Source of the DNA: Austropuccinia psidii | Lineage: Eukaryota > Basidiomycota > Pucciniomycetes > Pucciniales > Sphaerophragmiaceae | Direction of reading: 5' to 3' | Assembly: GCA_023105745.1 (NCBI GenBank) | Contig: JALGQZ010000013.1 | Span: 4,437,501 to 4,501,500, forward strand | Length of the DNA: 64,000 nt | Shown: piece by piece, positions 47,342 to 58,327 of the stretch | How positions within the stretch are numbered: position 1 is the stretch's first letter | Layout of the letters: each line of letters begins with the position of its first letter | Program-made: the position numbers and the translations under genes | The notes under the pieces: generated by a model | What the model was told of the DNA's origin: nothing | The model's input: only the letters and a program-made list of their open reading frames with translations | The model's database searches: none

Positions 47342-48829
47342 TTACTTTGTAATATTGGTGTTTCTAGTGTGTCTGAATCTCCTCAGGAGTTTGGTGGCTT
47401 CTGGTATATCTTTCTCTTCTAACCATTCATCTTCACAAGTTGGGTCACTGTACCTAACAAGGTATTCCCTTACTTTCTTGGTTCTTAATTTCCTTTCTTT
47501 AAGAACTTTGGTTATTTTCTTAGTACCAGATGTCTCAATAGGAGGTATAACTTGGGGAATCTTATTCCTCAAGGGAAATTTCTCAGCATCACTAGATTTG
47601 TATGGCTTTATCAAGCTTACTGGAAATGTAGGGTGCTTATTGCTAAGTTCTTCAGATAACTCTACTTCAACAGCATTTTCTCCATGGAGGGCCTTAATCA
47701 CAAAAGTTCCTGCAAAGGAGTCTTTTAACTTTTTACATCCTTTGATGTTATTGAAGTTAGTGGTGGATACAAGAACTAGGTCCCCCACTTTGAAATCTGG
47801 ATTTGCATGAGATTTATCCCATTTGTCTTTAGCATATGCAAAAGAGTCCTCCATGCATCTCACTGCATGCTTTCTAGCTTTGTCTAGCATTCCTTTGAAG
47901 CTAGCAGCTGTGGGATGTATTTCAATTAAGTCTTTCCTCAAGGAATCTTGGGGTAACTTGGGGTTCCATCCTTTTTCTAGAATAGCAGGAGTCTGATTGG
48001 TACTGGAATGGATTGATGTTTTATATGCTAATTCCAGTGCTGGTAACAGAGTACACCAATCATGGGTAAATCCATCACAATCTTTGAATTCAAGGCCATA
48101 TGCACAAAATCTTCTCACCATGTCCTCTAAGGTTTGGATCATTCTTTCAGCCAGACCATCAGTTTGTGGGTGGTAGGCTGTAGAGAAAGACAGTTTTGTG
48201 CCAAATAATTGGTGAAGATTTGTCCATAGAGCTGAAGTGAATTTGGGATCTCTATCACTGATGATATTTGTAAATATCCCAGTCCATGACACTACTCTAT
48301 TCCATATCAGAAGAGCTGTATCCATGGCTGTATCATCTTTGTGACATGGTAAAAAGATTGGAGTTTTACTGAATCTGTCCACAATTACTAGGCAAGCATT
48401 ATAGCTCCTGTCACCTCCTGGTGGTAGGCCAGTTACCCAATCCATATGGACAATTTCCCAAGGTCTGTTTGGTTCTTGGATTTTCATCATATTTCCAAGT
48501 CTTTTGCCAGTGGATTTATTTGCCTTTTGGCATCTGTCACAGGTTTTGCAATATTCTGCAACATCTTTTTGCCACATTGGCCACCATATGCAGGTCTTTA
48601 CTTTCTCTCTTGTTCTGTCCTCAGAAAGATGTCCTGAAAAGGGACTATCATGGCATTCTTTCAGTACAAGATTGATTAATGACCTGTCTACAACTGTCAT
48701 GACACATGTGTGCTTGGTTCTGTGGTAAATTATACCATCCAGTAGGTGAAATCTCCCTTCATTATAAGATTTTCTCCATACTTCATCCAAGGCATGTATT
48801 AGAGAGTTGTCTTTACAGTCTTTGTTAAG
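47342..48829 (-). CDS. E3 pol, downstream part: integrase and chromodomain
   Basis: This open frame is in the same frame as gag-pol and follows the single TGA at 48830-48832. It has the integrase zinc finger (HDSPFSGH...CKTCDRC), the DDE core (HMDWVTGLPPGG, IISDRDPKFTS, YHPQTDGLAERMIQTLEDMV), a GPY-like region (VGDLVLVSTTNFNNI...LKDSFAGTFVIKALHG) and a C-terminal chromodomain-like segment (KVREYLVRYSDPTCEDEWLE). Integrase inserts the cDNA; chromodomains of chromoviruses steer insertion to marked chromatin. All three catalytic acidic residues are present. It ends at 47342, just before the polypurine tract. Expression needs readthrough of the TGA, or another intact copy supplying the protein. 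Confidence 0.9.
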   Translation of the reverse strand, partial: LNKDCKDNSLIHALDEVWRKSYNEGRFHLLDGIIYHRTKHTCVMTVVDRSLINLVLKECHDSPFSGHLSEDRTREKVKTCIWWPMWQKDVAEYCKTCDRCQKANKSTGKRLGNMMKIQEPNRPWEIVHMDWVTGLPPGGDRSYNACLVIVDRFSKTPIFLPCHKDDTAMDTALLIWNRVVSWTGIFTNIISDRDPKFTSALWTNLHQLFGTKLSFSTAYHPQTDGLAERMIQTLEDMVRRFCAYGLEFKDCDGFTHDWCTLLPALELAYKTSIHSSTNQTPAILEKGWNPKLPQDSLRKDLIEIHPTAASFKGMLDKARKHAVRCMEDSFAYAKDKWDKSHANPDFKVGDLVLVSTTNFNNIKGCKKLKDSFAGTFVIKALHGENAVEVELSEELSNKHPTFPVSLIKPYKSSDAEKFPLRNKIPQVIPPIETSGTKKITKVLKERKLRTKKVREYLVRYSDPTCEDEWLEEKDIPEATKLLRRFRHTRNTNITK

Positions 48830-51800
48830 TCATTGGCATAAGATGCTACAATTCTTATCTTGAGTGTAACTATTTCTGACTTCTTCAAAGAAGGTGGTGT
48901 TCAAGTCTGTAACACTTATTCCTTCTATTGGAATTTGTGGTGAAGCTTCTTCTGGCACATAAGCAGGATTATCAATGTTATTTGGTAATGGCCATCTGCT
49001 TAGTCCATCTGCATTCTTATGAATATTCCCATCCTTATGAACAATAGTCATATTGCCTCTGTATTCTTGTATGGCTATTTGCCATCTGAGCATGTGTCTG
49101 TTAGGTGTTTTCATGTTCAAAAGTGATTTCACAGCTGTACAATCTGTTATTACTTCAAAAACACATCCCTCTAAGAAATAGTTCAATTTCTCTAAGGCCC
49201 AGACAAGGCATAGACATTCCATTTGACTTGCTCCATATCTGGCTTCAGTTGGTTTGATTTGCCTGGATATGAAACATATTGGTCCTTCTACAGGTTTGTC
49301 ATTTATGATCTGAACTTGGTGAAGTGCAGCACCTAGTCCATCCCCTGATGCATCAATATACAGTTTGAAAGGCAATTTAAAGTCTGGCATCAGTAAGAGT
49401 GGAGCAGTGGTCAATGCTTCTCTTAGAGACTCAAAAGCTTTGACTCTGTCAACAGTCATCTCAAACACTGTGTCTTTGTCACACAACTTATAAAGTGGTC
49501 TTGCTATGGATGCAAAGTCTTTAATGTGTTGCCTGTAATATCCTGCAAAACCCAAGAATGACTGAATTTCCTTCTTATTCTGAGGCATGGGTTTTAACAA
49601 TACTGCTGCAACTTTGTTTTTATCAATTCCAAGGGACAAACCAGATACAACATGTCCTAGTGCCTTAAGTTCTTTAAATCCAAAATGACATTTCTTCAAG
49701 GAGATTTTCATGTTTACTGATTGGATTTTTGTCAAAACTCTTGATAATCTGTACATGTGCTCCCCCCAAGTCTTTGAACAGATAATAATGTCATCAATGT
49801 AAATGATTAACCATCCCTCTGAGAGTTCTTCAGGGAAGATTTCATTCATCATTCTTTGGAAGTGTGAAGGTGCATTTTTGATACCAAAGGGCATCCTTAA
49901 GTATTCATACACTCCACAATGAACAATAATTCTCAAGTATTTTCTTGCTCTTGGTGTTACTACATTTTGATGGAATCCTTTAAGGGCATCCATAGTGGTT
50001 ATATACACTGCTTGAGATATTTGAGTAAGGGCAATTTGGATTTTTGGTATTGGGTATCTGTCTGGAACAGTGTAAGTGTTCAGAGCTCTAAAGTCCCCAA
50101 CCATTCTGGATTTTCCATTATGCCACGCCACTATGACTGGTGCAGTTATTTCTACTTCCTCATTGTGGCCTACTTTTCTTATTACACCAAGGTCTAGAAG
50201 TTCTTTGATATGAATTTCTAGAGCTTCTCTTGATTTTGGACTTGCTGGATAAGCAGGTCTTCTTAAGAGTGGTGGATAAGGTCTCTCAATGTTAAGAATG
50301 ATGTCAACTTCATGACCAATAATTGCTCCCAGGGGTTCTTTGTCTGTAGCAAATGCTCCTCTGTGGTCATACAAAAGGGAAGAAAGTTCATTTTCTTGCT
50401 TATCAGTCAGATGAAGGCTTATTTCAGCCTCATTTAACTGTTCAGACTTGAATTTCTCTAACTCTAAGTTGACTGGTGATACTTTGTTTACTGTAATTTG
50501 TCTTTTAAAGGGTAAAAAGGCAAATTTCTGGCGCTTATTGTCTCCAATTGTAAAGTATCTGTCTTTGTTATTATGTAAATCTATCCCATACATGATTAAA
50601 TAGTCATTTCCCAATATAAAATGGGTACTAGAGCAATTCTCCATAACAACAAATTCAACTGTGATCCTTAAATTCCCATTTATGTGTGGGAATATGACAT
50701 TGGTCTCAAAGATTCCTAATGCTTTCATTGGGTTACTTGCACTGTTGAATTTTATACCATCAATTGGTAACAATTGGTCTTCAAAATTTGGTACACAAGT
50801 CTTAAGAAAAGATTTTCCAACACAAGAGCAGAAGGCTCCTGGGTCAAGCAAAAGTTTGGTGGGTTTGTTGTCAATCACCACTTCTGTTATACAGGAGTTA
50901 CCAGCTGTATAACCTTTTCCTCTGTTTGGTTTTGTCTTCATAAGTTGTGCATCTTGAACTTTTGATAAATCAACTTGACCATTGCTCAATTGTGGTAAGT
51001 GGGAATAAGATTCCATGATGTCAAAAGTGGCATTGATATTTTCTATATCTTTTGAAGATTCAGAAAATATGGATGACTTATCATCTGAATTGTCTTCAAT
51101 TATGTCTTCTTTTTCAACATCTGGTTCCTTTTCAATGTCAATTTCATTGATTTTCCCCCTCTTTGGACATGTATTGGCTAAATGGGTGGTGCTTTGGCAA
51201 ATATGGCATTTTCTGACTGTATCTGCAGATTTATATTTAATATTACCAGAATTTTCTTTGGGGTTTTTGTCCACAGAATCTTTCCAAGGTGTATTAAACC
51301 TTGTTTTGAGATTCACCCTACTAGAACCAATTTTGGTTCTGGTGGTTACTTCTTCTAGTATATTGATAATATCTTCTGCTGAAGATTGTTCAGTAGTCCT
51401 GCTTTTGACAGCATGCTCTAAGTCACCTCCACATTGTCTCAGAATTTTTCTATGGATCATAAATTCTGACATGTCAGGATATAATGCTGTTAATCTGTCC
51501 TTTTGTTGGCAAAACCATGGTAAAGCTTTGTCTTTATCAGCATTAAATTTGGCAGATTCAAAGGCTGTTTCAACTTTAAACCTCCAAGCATCATTTGCCC
51601 ATTTGTTGATGATTTGGGTTTTCCACCAAGTCCAACTCTGGTGTCCATGTGCTTGTCTTATTTTGATGTACCATCTGTGAGCTGATCTGGTAAACAAGGT
51701 GTTAAACCTGGCTGTTACCAATCTGTCTGGTAATTCAAAATCCTCTTTGATCATGTCAATACCTCTAATGAATTCCATATGGTCATACTCTCCTTCACCA

Positions 51801-53266
51801 CTGAAGTGAGGCCATTCTTTAAGTTTTGGAACTTCTTTCAAGAGTGCTTGGCCCATTGATGGTTCCAAGTTATGAAAAGAAGTGGATAATTCATTTTTTA
51901 ATTGTGAATTATCAGGATCCAATACTTGTGGATTTGAAATTCTTGTGCCCTCATTTTGATTTAGAGGTGTAGACATTCTTGGTAAGGTGTTCAGTAATTG
52001 TTCAATGTCATTCATTTTACTGTTGCTACACCTTTGGGAATTTCTGTATTCATGTTGGAAGCTTTGTATTAAATTTATTACTTCAATTTTATACATGTCT
52101 TCTTTATGTGTAAGTTCTTGCCATAACTCTGTCTGTCTTGTATTATCAGCAGTGACTTGATTCAATTTCATTGATAATTTTGATACTTCTTCTTGTGAAG
52201 CATCAAAGCACTTTTTCAAGGCAATGGTATATGTCTTTATTTCAGTAAATGAATTTGAAATGTCATCAAGGACTTTCTTGTTATCTGTCTTGATAATATT
52301 TATGGCTTGTTTAATTCTTGTTTCAATTATGTCATCAATATTGAATTTAGAATATTTATCTGTTAATTCTTTAATAATGGCAGATTGTTCATTTATTTTA
52401 TTGTTAGAAGAATTATCATTATTGGAATTTTTAATTGTTCTCAAAACTTTCTCAAAACACATAAGTGTTTCATTAATTTGGCACAGACTCAGGTTGTTTG
52501 TTTTAATGTTGTTACAAATGGTGTCATTTTTATCAGAAAGATGTTTTTTCACGTCATTTATAGCATTATACAACTCTGGGATGGAATCAAATATGTCAGA
52601 AATCATTTCTGGAACCTTAATCTGGCTTCCTCCTTCTTCTGTAATTCCATCATGGTTCTGGCCATCTGAAATACATTTTCCATGGCATCCTGCTGAATCT
52701 TTGGGATTCTGTAGCCCTGGCTGTAAGGTTTTGGGGCTGGTGCCTTCCCTTTGCCCTTGTTTGGAGTTTGTGGCTGCTTTTTCACGTTGGAATTGCTGCT
52801 GCTGGCCACTGGGGCTGTTTTTGGCACTGGTTTGGCTGGTGGAGGGTTGTTTTTCCTCCATTCTAGTGTCAAAAGCATCATGTTTTTCTTCTCCATCAAT
52901 GGATGCCATCCATTGAGCAATTTGCAAGTGTTGGGATGGCCCAAGAATTTTCTTACTGTCAGGTAAGAATTCATGCAATTCTTCCACAGGTCTGCAAGGA
53001 TCTGGTACTCCTTGAATTGGAGTGCATTGTTGTATGCACTGTGGCTGGCTTTGTATATGTCCACAGAGGCTTGTTGTGGCAGTGTCAGCTCTTTTTGAAG
53101 GTAAAATGGTATTATCAGCTTCAGAATGACCCATTTTAGTTGTTTGGAAGTCATCAACTGACCCTTTTCCTTCTGTACCTGGTTGGCCTCTGCCATAATC
53201 ACGTCTATTACCTTTTTGGGAGCTGCTTGAGGGGTTGTAGCTGGCTCCTGACCTGGTTGAAGGCAT
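48830..53266 (-). CDS. E3 gag-pol (gag, zinc knuckle, protease, RT, RNase H)
   Basis: 1478 codons starting [12 protein letters not shown]. Order: a Gln/Ser-rich N-terminal region overlapped by ORF1 (codons 1-220), coiled-coil-like stretches (about 230-450), capsid-like region ([20 protein letters not shown]...[18 protein letters not shown]), zinc knuckle [14 protein letters not shown] (about 680-695), protease (about 805) with DPG in place of the usual DTG or DSG, RT with [13 protein letters not shown] and YIDDIIICS (about 1156), RNase H ([43 protein letters not shown]). It ends at TGA 48830-48832, after which the same frame continues into integrase. Either the N-terminal Met or the ATG at codon 221 (52606) could be a start. 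Apart from the protease change the catalytic residues I checked are intact. Confidence 0.9.
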   Translation of the reverse strand: MPSTRSGASYNPSSSSQKGNRRDYGRGQPGTEGKGSVDDFQTTKMGHSEADNTILPSKRADTATTSLCGHIQSQPQCIQQCTPIQGVPDPCRPVEELHEFLPDSKKILGPSQHLQIAQWMASIDGEEKHDAFDTRMEEKQPSTSQTSAKNSPSGQQQQFQREKAATNSKQGQREGTSPKTLQPGLQNPKDSAGCHGKCISDGQNHDGITEEGGSQIKVPEMISDIFDSIPELYNAINDVKKHLSDKNDTICNNIKTNNLSLCQINETLMCFEKVLRTIKNSNNDNSSNNKINEQSAIIKELTDKYSKFNIDDIIETRIKQAINIIKTDNKKVLDDISNSFTEIKTYTIALKKCFDASQEEVSKLSMKLNQVTADNTRQTELWQELTHKEDMYKIEVINLIQSFQHEYRNSQRCSNSKMNDIEQLLNTLPRMSTPLNQNEGTRISNPQVLDPDNSQLKNELSTSFHNLEPSMGQALLKEVPKLKEWPHFSGEGEYDHMEFIRGIDMIKEDFELPDRLVTARFNTLFTRSAHRWYIKIRQAHGHQSWTWWKTQIINKWANDAWRFKVETAFESAKFNADKDKALPWFCQQKDRLTALYPDMSEFMIHRKILRQCGGDLEHAVKSRTTEQSSAEDIINILEEVTTRTKIGSSRVNLKTRFNTPWKDSVDKNPKENSGNIKYKSADTVRKCHICQSTTHLANTCPKRGKINEIDIEKEPDVEKEDIIEDNSDDKSSIFSESSKDIENINATFDIMESYSHLPQLSNGQVDLSKVQDAQLMKTKPNRGKGYTAGNSCITEVVIDNKPTKLLLDPGAFCSCVGKSFLKTCVPNFEDQLLPIDGIKFNSASNPMKALGIFETNVIFPHINGNLRITVEFVVMENCSSTHFILGNDYLIMYGIDLHNNKDRYFTIGDNKRQKFAFLPFKRQITVNKVSPVNLELEKFKSEQLNEAEISLHLTDKQENELSSLLYDHRGAFATDKEPLGAIIGHEVDIILNIERPYPPLLRRPAYPASPKSREALEIHIKELLDLGVIRKVGHNEEVEITAPVIVAWHNGKSRMVGDFRALNTYTVPDRYPIPKIQIALTQISQAVYITTMDALKGFHQNVVTPRARKYLRIIVHCGVYEYLRMPFGIKNAPSHFQRMMNEIFPEELSEGWLIIYIDDIIICSKTWGEHMYRLSRVLTKIQSVNMKISLKKCHFGFKELKALGHVVSGLSLGIDKNKVAAVLLKPMPQNKKEIQSFLGFAGYYRQHIKDFASIARPLYKLCDKDTVFEMTVDRVKAFESLREALTTAPLLLMPDFKLPFKLYIDASGDGLGAALHQVQIINDKPVEGPICFISRQIKPTEARYGASQMECLCLVWALEKLNYFLEGCVFEVITDCTAVKSLLNMKTPNRHMLRWQIAIQEYRGNMTIVHKDGNIHKNADGLSRWPLPNNIDNPAYVPEEASPQIPIEGISVTDLNTTFFEEVRNSYTQDKNCSILCQ
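52603..53202 (-). CDS. E3 overlapping ORF1, conserved gag-like protein in a second frame
   Basis: A 199-codon frame lies inside the first 220 codons of gag-pol in another frame. The first ATG in it is at about 53196. It matches E1 29433-30017 (LW...MNSYL...FLG...[36 protein letters not shown]) better than the main frame does. The C-terminal half is basic and Pro/Lys-rich, and the end is a short charged helix-like tail. It stops at TGA 52605-52603, overlapping the ATG of gag-pol codon 221 as ATGA. That arrangement suits coupled termination and restart, known from some viruses and retroelements. Function is inferred as part of Gag. Confidence 0.7.
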   Translation of the reverse strand: MIMAEANQVQKEKGQLMTSKQLKWVILKLIIPFYLQKELTLPQQASVDIYKASHSAYNNALQFKEYQILADLWKNCMNSYLTVRKFLGHPNTCKLLNGWHPLMEKKNMMLLTLEWRKNNPPPAKPVPKTAPVASSSNSNVKKQPQTPNKGKGKAPAPKPYSQGYRIPKIQQDAMENVFQMARTMMELQKKEEARLRFQK

Positions 53267-53316
53267 TCTTATGGTTAAAAAAGGCTTAAAATAGTATTTT
53301 CACGTCAAAAACTTAC

Positions 53317-53514
53317 TACTGGCCAAATTTTTGGCTTTCTGAAGTGTATTACTTATATCCAAGTTAATTAATTCAGAAGATATTGGTTCAGGTTGATTAT
53401 TTTGAGTAACAATAACAGTACTATTATGATCAGAATTAACAGTACTGGCAGGGATAATGCTGGTTACTGTTGAGGCTGTTTCAATGTTTTCTTGTCTTAC
53501 CACGTTGTCAGACA
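53317..53514 (-). CDS. Spliced leader exon of E3
   Basis: 66 codons between an ATTTTAG acceptor and a GTAAGT donor, reading VSDNVVRQENIETASTV and on to NTLQKAKNLASS. The downstream intron contains TTTTGACGTGAAAAT, also present in the E1 leader intron. The acceptor cuts a GTG codon after its first base, so an upstream exon ending in A would build an ATG across the splice. That is speculation. It lies between the primer site and gag-pol. Confidence 0.5.
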
Positions 53515-53722
53515 CTAAAATTAATGAAAAAACCAATTAATTAAGTAAAAAAAAGGTTATTTCAAAAAAGAAATAAAAATATAAGCCTCACTTATAATAT
53601 GAAAAAAATTATTTTTTAAGGATTTTTTTTGGATTATAAGTATTTTTTATATGTTTTTAAATTTTTCAATATAAGAAAAAAGATTTAAAAAGAGTAAAAA
53701 AAATATGTCACAGGTAAAATAT

Positions 53723-53738
53723 CACGGCTGGGCCCCCA
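53723..53738 (-). other. Primer binding site of E3
   Basis: Minus-strand TGGGGGCCCAGCCGTG starts two bases after the 5' LTR end, as in E1 (TGGGGGCCTGGCCGTG). Confidence 0.75.
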
Positions 53739-53740
53739 AA

Positions 53741-55547
53741 TGTAAGGTGTGGATGTGAAACTTTGATAAAAAATCAAGTACTTTTCCTGTCCTCAAAATT
53801 TGTATAAGGTAAAATTCAATTAAAAATAGTATGAAATATTATTTTTAAGAGAAAACACGCCAATTTTATTGTTTATAACTTTATTAGTATAAAACAATAA
53901 TATAAAAATTTATTGTTTTACCAACAATAAAGATTTATCCCAAAAATACTCTACAAGAGATATTTTAAGGCTACAAAAGAAATTTCTTCAAGAGCAATTT
54001 CAATTGGAATTAATTGAGCAAAGAACTGCAAGCAATTAATTAAAGAACAAAGTCTTTAAAAAGAATATTAAAGAGAAAACACGCCCAAAAGTGACCAGAG
54101 TGAATTTGGAAACAAAGTGACAAAGTTAACAGTGATGAAAGATGCTTTAATTCACTTATGGGGTGGTTCAGGGGTAAAAATGATTATAAGAGTTACAAAC
54201 AATGATTATAATGATTTTTTCACGTGGTTAAAAGGATTAAAATGATTTAAAAGTGGTGGTTGGAATCTTTGATTGATTGGTTTAACAGTTTTAAACTAAT
54301 TAATAAAAGGAAAAGATTCTAACATGAAGAGAAAAGTGGGGCAAAGAAGACATTCTTTTATAGCCATCAATTCTCTTACTCCAAAAGTAAAATTTACTCT
54401 TGTCAGTCGTGAAAAACAGTCTGACAACAGAAAAGCCAATTATGGCATCATTGAACCCTGGTTTAGACCAAAAAGGGCTGGTTTTAAGCCATTTTTAGCC
54501 ATTTTAGACCCTTAAATCAGCCATTACTATAGCAATACCAGGCCTAGAGCCTTCAAAACACGTCAGAATGTGTGTCAGAGTCGTAGAAACCAGTTAAAAC
54601 TGTTTTTACTCTGATGGTTTTATCTTAAGGGTAGTTTTACCCTCTTGGCAACAGCTAAAACTACCCCAGTTGGTATCAAAACCTCATCATCAATTGAGTC
54701 CACAGACCCTGTGACTCAATTCCAGGCCAAAAGTGATGAACTTTTGCGTGAATTTTGACATCCCACGCCTGTCAGCAAGGATTTTGGGGGTCTAGCTCCC
54801 CCTTAGAGCTGGAGTTCCTTTTCCCCCCCAAATTTAATCTTTCCAATTTATTTTTCCTTTAATTCCTCATCATGTATTATACTTATAATTTACATATGTA
54901 ATTCAATTCAATTGTACAGTACAATACAGTAATAATTGACACCTCATATGTAAATCAAAGTTCACTTATGTAATACACGCGCACATTTTGACATTTCAAT
55001 TGAATTCAATTGAAAATACTTCAATTCCTCATAACTTCTAAACTAAACACAACACCTCAATTTTAACACAAAAATTGATGGTTAACACCACATGTGGTGT
55101 GAATTAAATTAAGGTTTTGAGGATTTTCAACTTTTGTATTGAAAATACAAAAAACTTAATTTAAGCTTATTTAGAGTTGAGTTACAAAAATTTCACTCAG
55201 AGGTGACCCCACCTGATTTTTTATGAGGAATCCAATGGTGAAATGAAATTTATATGTTTATTTATTGGATAAAAAGTTCTAATAAATTTTATTTAACTTT
55301 TTTCCAAATTTATTTATTTTTTCACAATTTTGTTAAAATTTCATTTTTACTTAAATTTTTCAAGTATAAATGTAATTTTATATTTACAAAATTTAAAGTA
55401 ATTTTATTTTTAAATTATAATTAATTTTTTATTTATATTTTTTATTTTTATTTTAATAATATAAATAAATTTATTTTATTTATATTAATATGTTATTTTT
55501 TATATTTGTGGTCTTTTGGGTATATGAAATTACCTCTAAGGCTCACA
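53741..55547 (-). repeat. 5' LTR of E3
   Basis: 1807 bp, TGTGAGCC to CACCTTACA on the minus strand. It would drive transcription of E3 leftwards from the TATA box at 54355-54362. Confidence 0.95.
54355..54362 (-). promoter_or_regulatory. TATA box TATAAAAG in E3 5' LTR
   Basis: Minus-strand GGCTATAAAAGAATG lies inside the LTR with room for a start site about 30 bases downstream (near 54325). The identical site is at 46107-46114 in the 3' LTR. The related solo LTR has TATAAATAG in a comparable position. Confidence 0.65.
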
Positions 55548-55552
55548 TATGA

Positions 55553-56928
55553 TATATCACGAACACCTTGGCCATTTCGGAGTCTTCCTAGCTTCAATTC
55601 TTCTTTTTTGCTTCCTTGAGCTTTACACCACGTGAAAAATCTTTTTGCTGAGTGTGACATAAATCCTGAAACTTTATGAGTGGCAAAAATGTCCCCAATC
55701 AATGCTGCTAGCTTCACAACCACTTTGTGCCCTCTAGGATGTTTTGGTGTGGGGATTATAGTGCCTTTATTCAATTCAAGTAGATTTTTTACAAGAGGAA
55801 TCAGTATATTTTTGACAGTCAACATGTTTGGATTCTTGGGTCCAGGGATAATTCCAGAAATAAATGTGTATTTTGTTTGTTAGCGTAGCCATGGTGGGAG
55901 GTTTAGGCAGTTGAGGGCTATTACCCCCATTGACATTTGGCGCCCAGCGAGTTTGCTTTGAAGTGTATTAAACCAATAAATGAAGAGACTGAAACCCAAA
56001 GCTAACCGGAAATTGGTGTTTTCTTCTGGAAAAACTGTCTGCCACATGGAACCTTGGGTAATATCAAAAATTGGCTGAGGCATTTGAGATTCCAATTCAA
56101 TTTTCCAATTGTCTATTATTTCTTCAACCCCTGAAACATTTAAGATTCACTTCATACAATCTTTGAAGCTCTGGGTAACAAAAGTTGATTTGGGTATTCT
56201 TGGCCGTGGCTGGTTAGGTGGAATAATTTGACCATGCTTCCATTTATTAGCAGGGGGTTGGTGTTCTTTCATAAAGATCTTGACTTTGGGCTCTTGTATG
56301 TTGCAATGAGAATGGAATAAGTCAGCTTCATATATTGTGGTAGTGAAGAAAAGCTGATAGCCACAATCTCCTGGGGCTATCTCGGCATCATAAACTGAAA
56401 AACATTCAGAAAAGCATATGTATAGCTCGAATTTGATGTCAAGGTGGAGCCTTTTGATAAAAGTACAAATGTTACAAGGTATTTCTTTGGTCATGCTATA
56501 TTGAAGCTTATTTCTTTTTAACAAAACCTCCATCATTATTAAAACTTGATCTCTTGCTTGCTGGCACTTATGTTTGCTGAGGCCACATTCCAAATACAAC
56601 CACAAAATTTACTCTAGTATAAAATCAAATACATCATCAAAATTGAGTTAAAGTACTTTAATTGGTTTGATCTAACTTAGAGTTAGAAAAAAACATACCA
56701 ATAATCTCAGGCTCTGTCATGGAAGCCTCTCCAACATCAGATTCATCTTCCATTACATCTCCTTCCACTTTTGTGATAGATTGATCCTCTTTTTTTTAGA
56801 GAAATATTAGGAAAAAGCCTTAAAATTGTTGTCTCAGGAGCTTCGTTTGAGGAATTTTTCCAATGTCTATTTCTTTTGCTATGATCAACAAGAAGGCTAT
56901 TTTGGGTGTTTCCATTAGTAGTGATCAT
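55553..56928 (-). pseudogene. Tnp2/Plavaka-type transposase, copy 2, N-terminal part
   Basis: Reading left from about 56928: an N-terminal piece in two frames (ending near 56700 in EGDVMEDESDVGEAS), an intron-like gap, then 56605-56150 with LHLDIKFELYICFSECFSVYD and PGDCGYQLFF, a stop (56147), then 56095-55880 with LALGFSLFIYWFNTLQSKLAGR and MGVIALNCLNLPPWLR, then 55825-55553 with ILIPLVKNLLELNKGTIIPTP, VVVKLAALIGDIFATHKVSGF and SHSAKRFFTWC. These are the ordered blocks of Tnp2-like transposases before the LPYWDP block, which lies on the far side of E3 at 45487. Several frame breaks and stops. Part of the same gene as 44058-45487. Confidence 0.8.
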
Positions 56929-57980
56929 TTTTTACTTTGAGCAAGACAAACAGGTGCATAAGCATAGTGTCATACTTGAAAAAATTAATAAGTTAAGGAA
57001 GAAATAATTTTTTGGTTTTTGAGTGCAATAATGAAGTGAACAAGCAAGACAGTTTTAATTTGGTTTTCCATCAATGATTGGTTCATTTTTGATGAAGGGA
57101 AGAATCATCTGTTTTCTATTGAGTTCAAATTTAAAAAATGTTCAGACTAGTTAGGCCTTTATTATAAAAATAAATCAAGAAAATACCCACAATTTGGTAT
57201 TAATAATTTGAATTAAATAGCCTCCCTTGGCCGCAGAAAATAGATAATAATCACCTGCACAGCTGATGATATTACAGCATGTCAATAGGGTTTGGATGTG
57301 TAATGATTGATGGCTACATAGATTTTAAATCAAATATTCTTTTTTCTTGATTCCTTTCTTATAATCATAGTTTTTTTATGAAGGGTAAAGGTAAGCTTCT
57401 CACATTTCTCTTTGTTTTCATGTATTCCAAAAACAATTTTTCACCTCATTGACTCCAAATATATGCCTGAGCAGCTCATCTTAGTCATTGAAGGGAGTCA
57501 AAAACAGGAATTCAAACTCTGAAAACCATTGCACAAGAAGAGCTAAACATTTTACCTTTAGAAATAGACATTACCTTTGTTCCTGATAACTGAAATATCA
57601 CAGCACTAGCTGAAGATTTTGGCATGAGTTCTTTTCCTTTCTAAGTCCTTTTTCAATTTTTTATCATATGTCTTGCACATTTTTCTCTCAAGATAGCCAT
57701 TAGGAAAGCTTTTCCTCCTCTCAATCAACTCTATCTACCCTCCTTGATCACACGAATGATATTCAAAATATTCTTCCTCTATCTAATAACTCACATCACC
57801 TTTCCTTTTTTACATTGGGTAATCCATCATATCTTAGTTTTTTACTTACTATCTGCTATTATCTGCAAGATATCAGATATTTTTGATTCAATATCACTTG
57901 TCTGGAATTTGATTGTGTTTCTTTATCTCTTAAAATTGAATAGTCACATATATCTATTTTCATTTCATTATCTTACTTAA
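56929..57980. other. Unassigned region upstream of the transposase
   Basis: AT-rich DNA that should hold the 5' end of the composite transposon. I could not find a convincing CACTA-type terminus here. The 78-codon frame at 57744-57980 is hydrophobic and T-rich and is not accepted. Confidence 0.4.
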
Positions 57981-57989
57981 AAAAACCTA

Positions 57990-58327
57990 TGAATTCAAAA
58001 GAAGAAAAACTCAACTACCAACACTCGGATTCAAAGTTAACTAACCATTTGATTGAAATGACATGTGGGACAGACAAAGAAAGCTTCAAGCACCAGCTGT
58101 GATTTCAAAGAAGGGTGAAGAGATTCAAAGAAATGATGGCCAAATTAGAAGAATTGAAGCACAAAGATCAAGGCAAAAAAGAAGTAGTGCATGATTCTTC
58201 CTTTGATCTTTATATAGATTTGTCAATAAACTGTTTTATAATTGATTACATGATGAATAGTCTTCAGATATATCAAAAGAAGGTTAACCCTTATTTTTTA
58301 CCACGTGGGATTTCTGGCTGCAAATAA
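57990..58327 (+). pseudogene. Unrecognised coding-like remnant
   Basis: A charged segment (EEKLNYQHSDSKLTNHLIEM, then after a TGA RVKRFKEMMAKLEELKHKDQ) has codon-like composition and a helix-like basic/acidic pattern. It may be part of the same DNA transposon as the fragments that follow. No family is recognised and the frame is short. Confidence 0.25.

Larger units (their letters stand above)
45493..55547 (-). mobile_element. Complete Ty3/gypsy chromovirus-like retrotransposon E3
   Basis: A 10,055 bp minus-strand element with 5' LTR 53741-55547, primer site 53723-53738, leader exon, gag-pol, chromodomain, polypurine tract 47319-47330 and 3' LTR 45493-47318. TATGA flanks both sides (45488-45492, 55548-55552). 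The LTRs are almost identical, differing by one base (GGATATG against GGATGTG) and a 19 bp indel in the AT-rich part, as far as I could compare. Only one in-frame stop (48830) breaks its long frame. It is therefore recent and may have been active. It sits in a Tnp2-type transposase gene. Confidence 0.95.

Noticed and set aside
47277..47810. 177-codon plus-strand frame opposite the E3 chromodomain and integrase end
   Set aside because: Antisense shadow; the minus-strand frame has clear integrase and chromodomain motifs.
51015..52916. Long plus-strand frames (221 and 230 codons) opposite E3 gag-pol
   Set aside because: They are antisense shadows of the gag-pol frame, with compositions that follow from it (Ser, Leu, Phe-rich) and no domain features.
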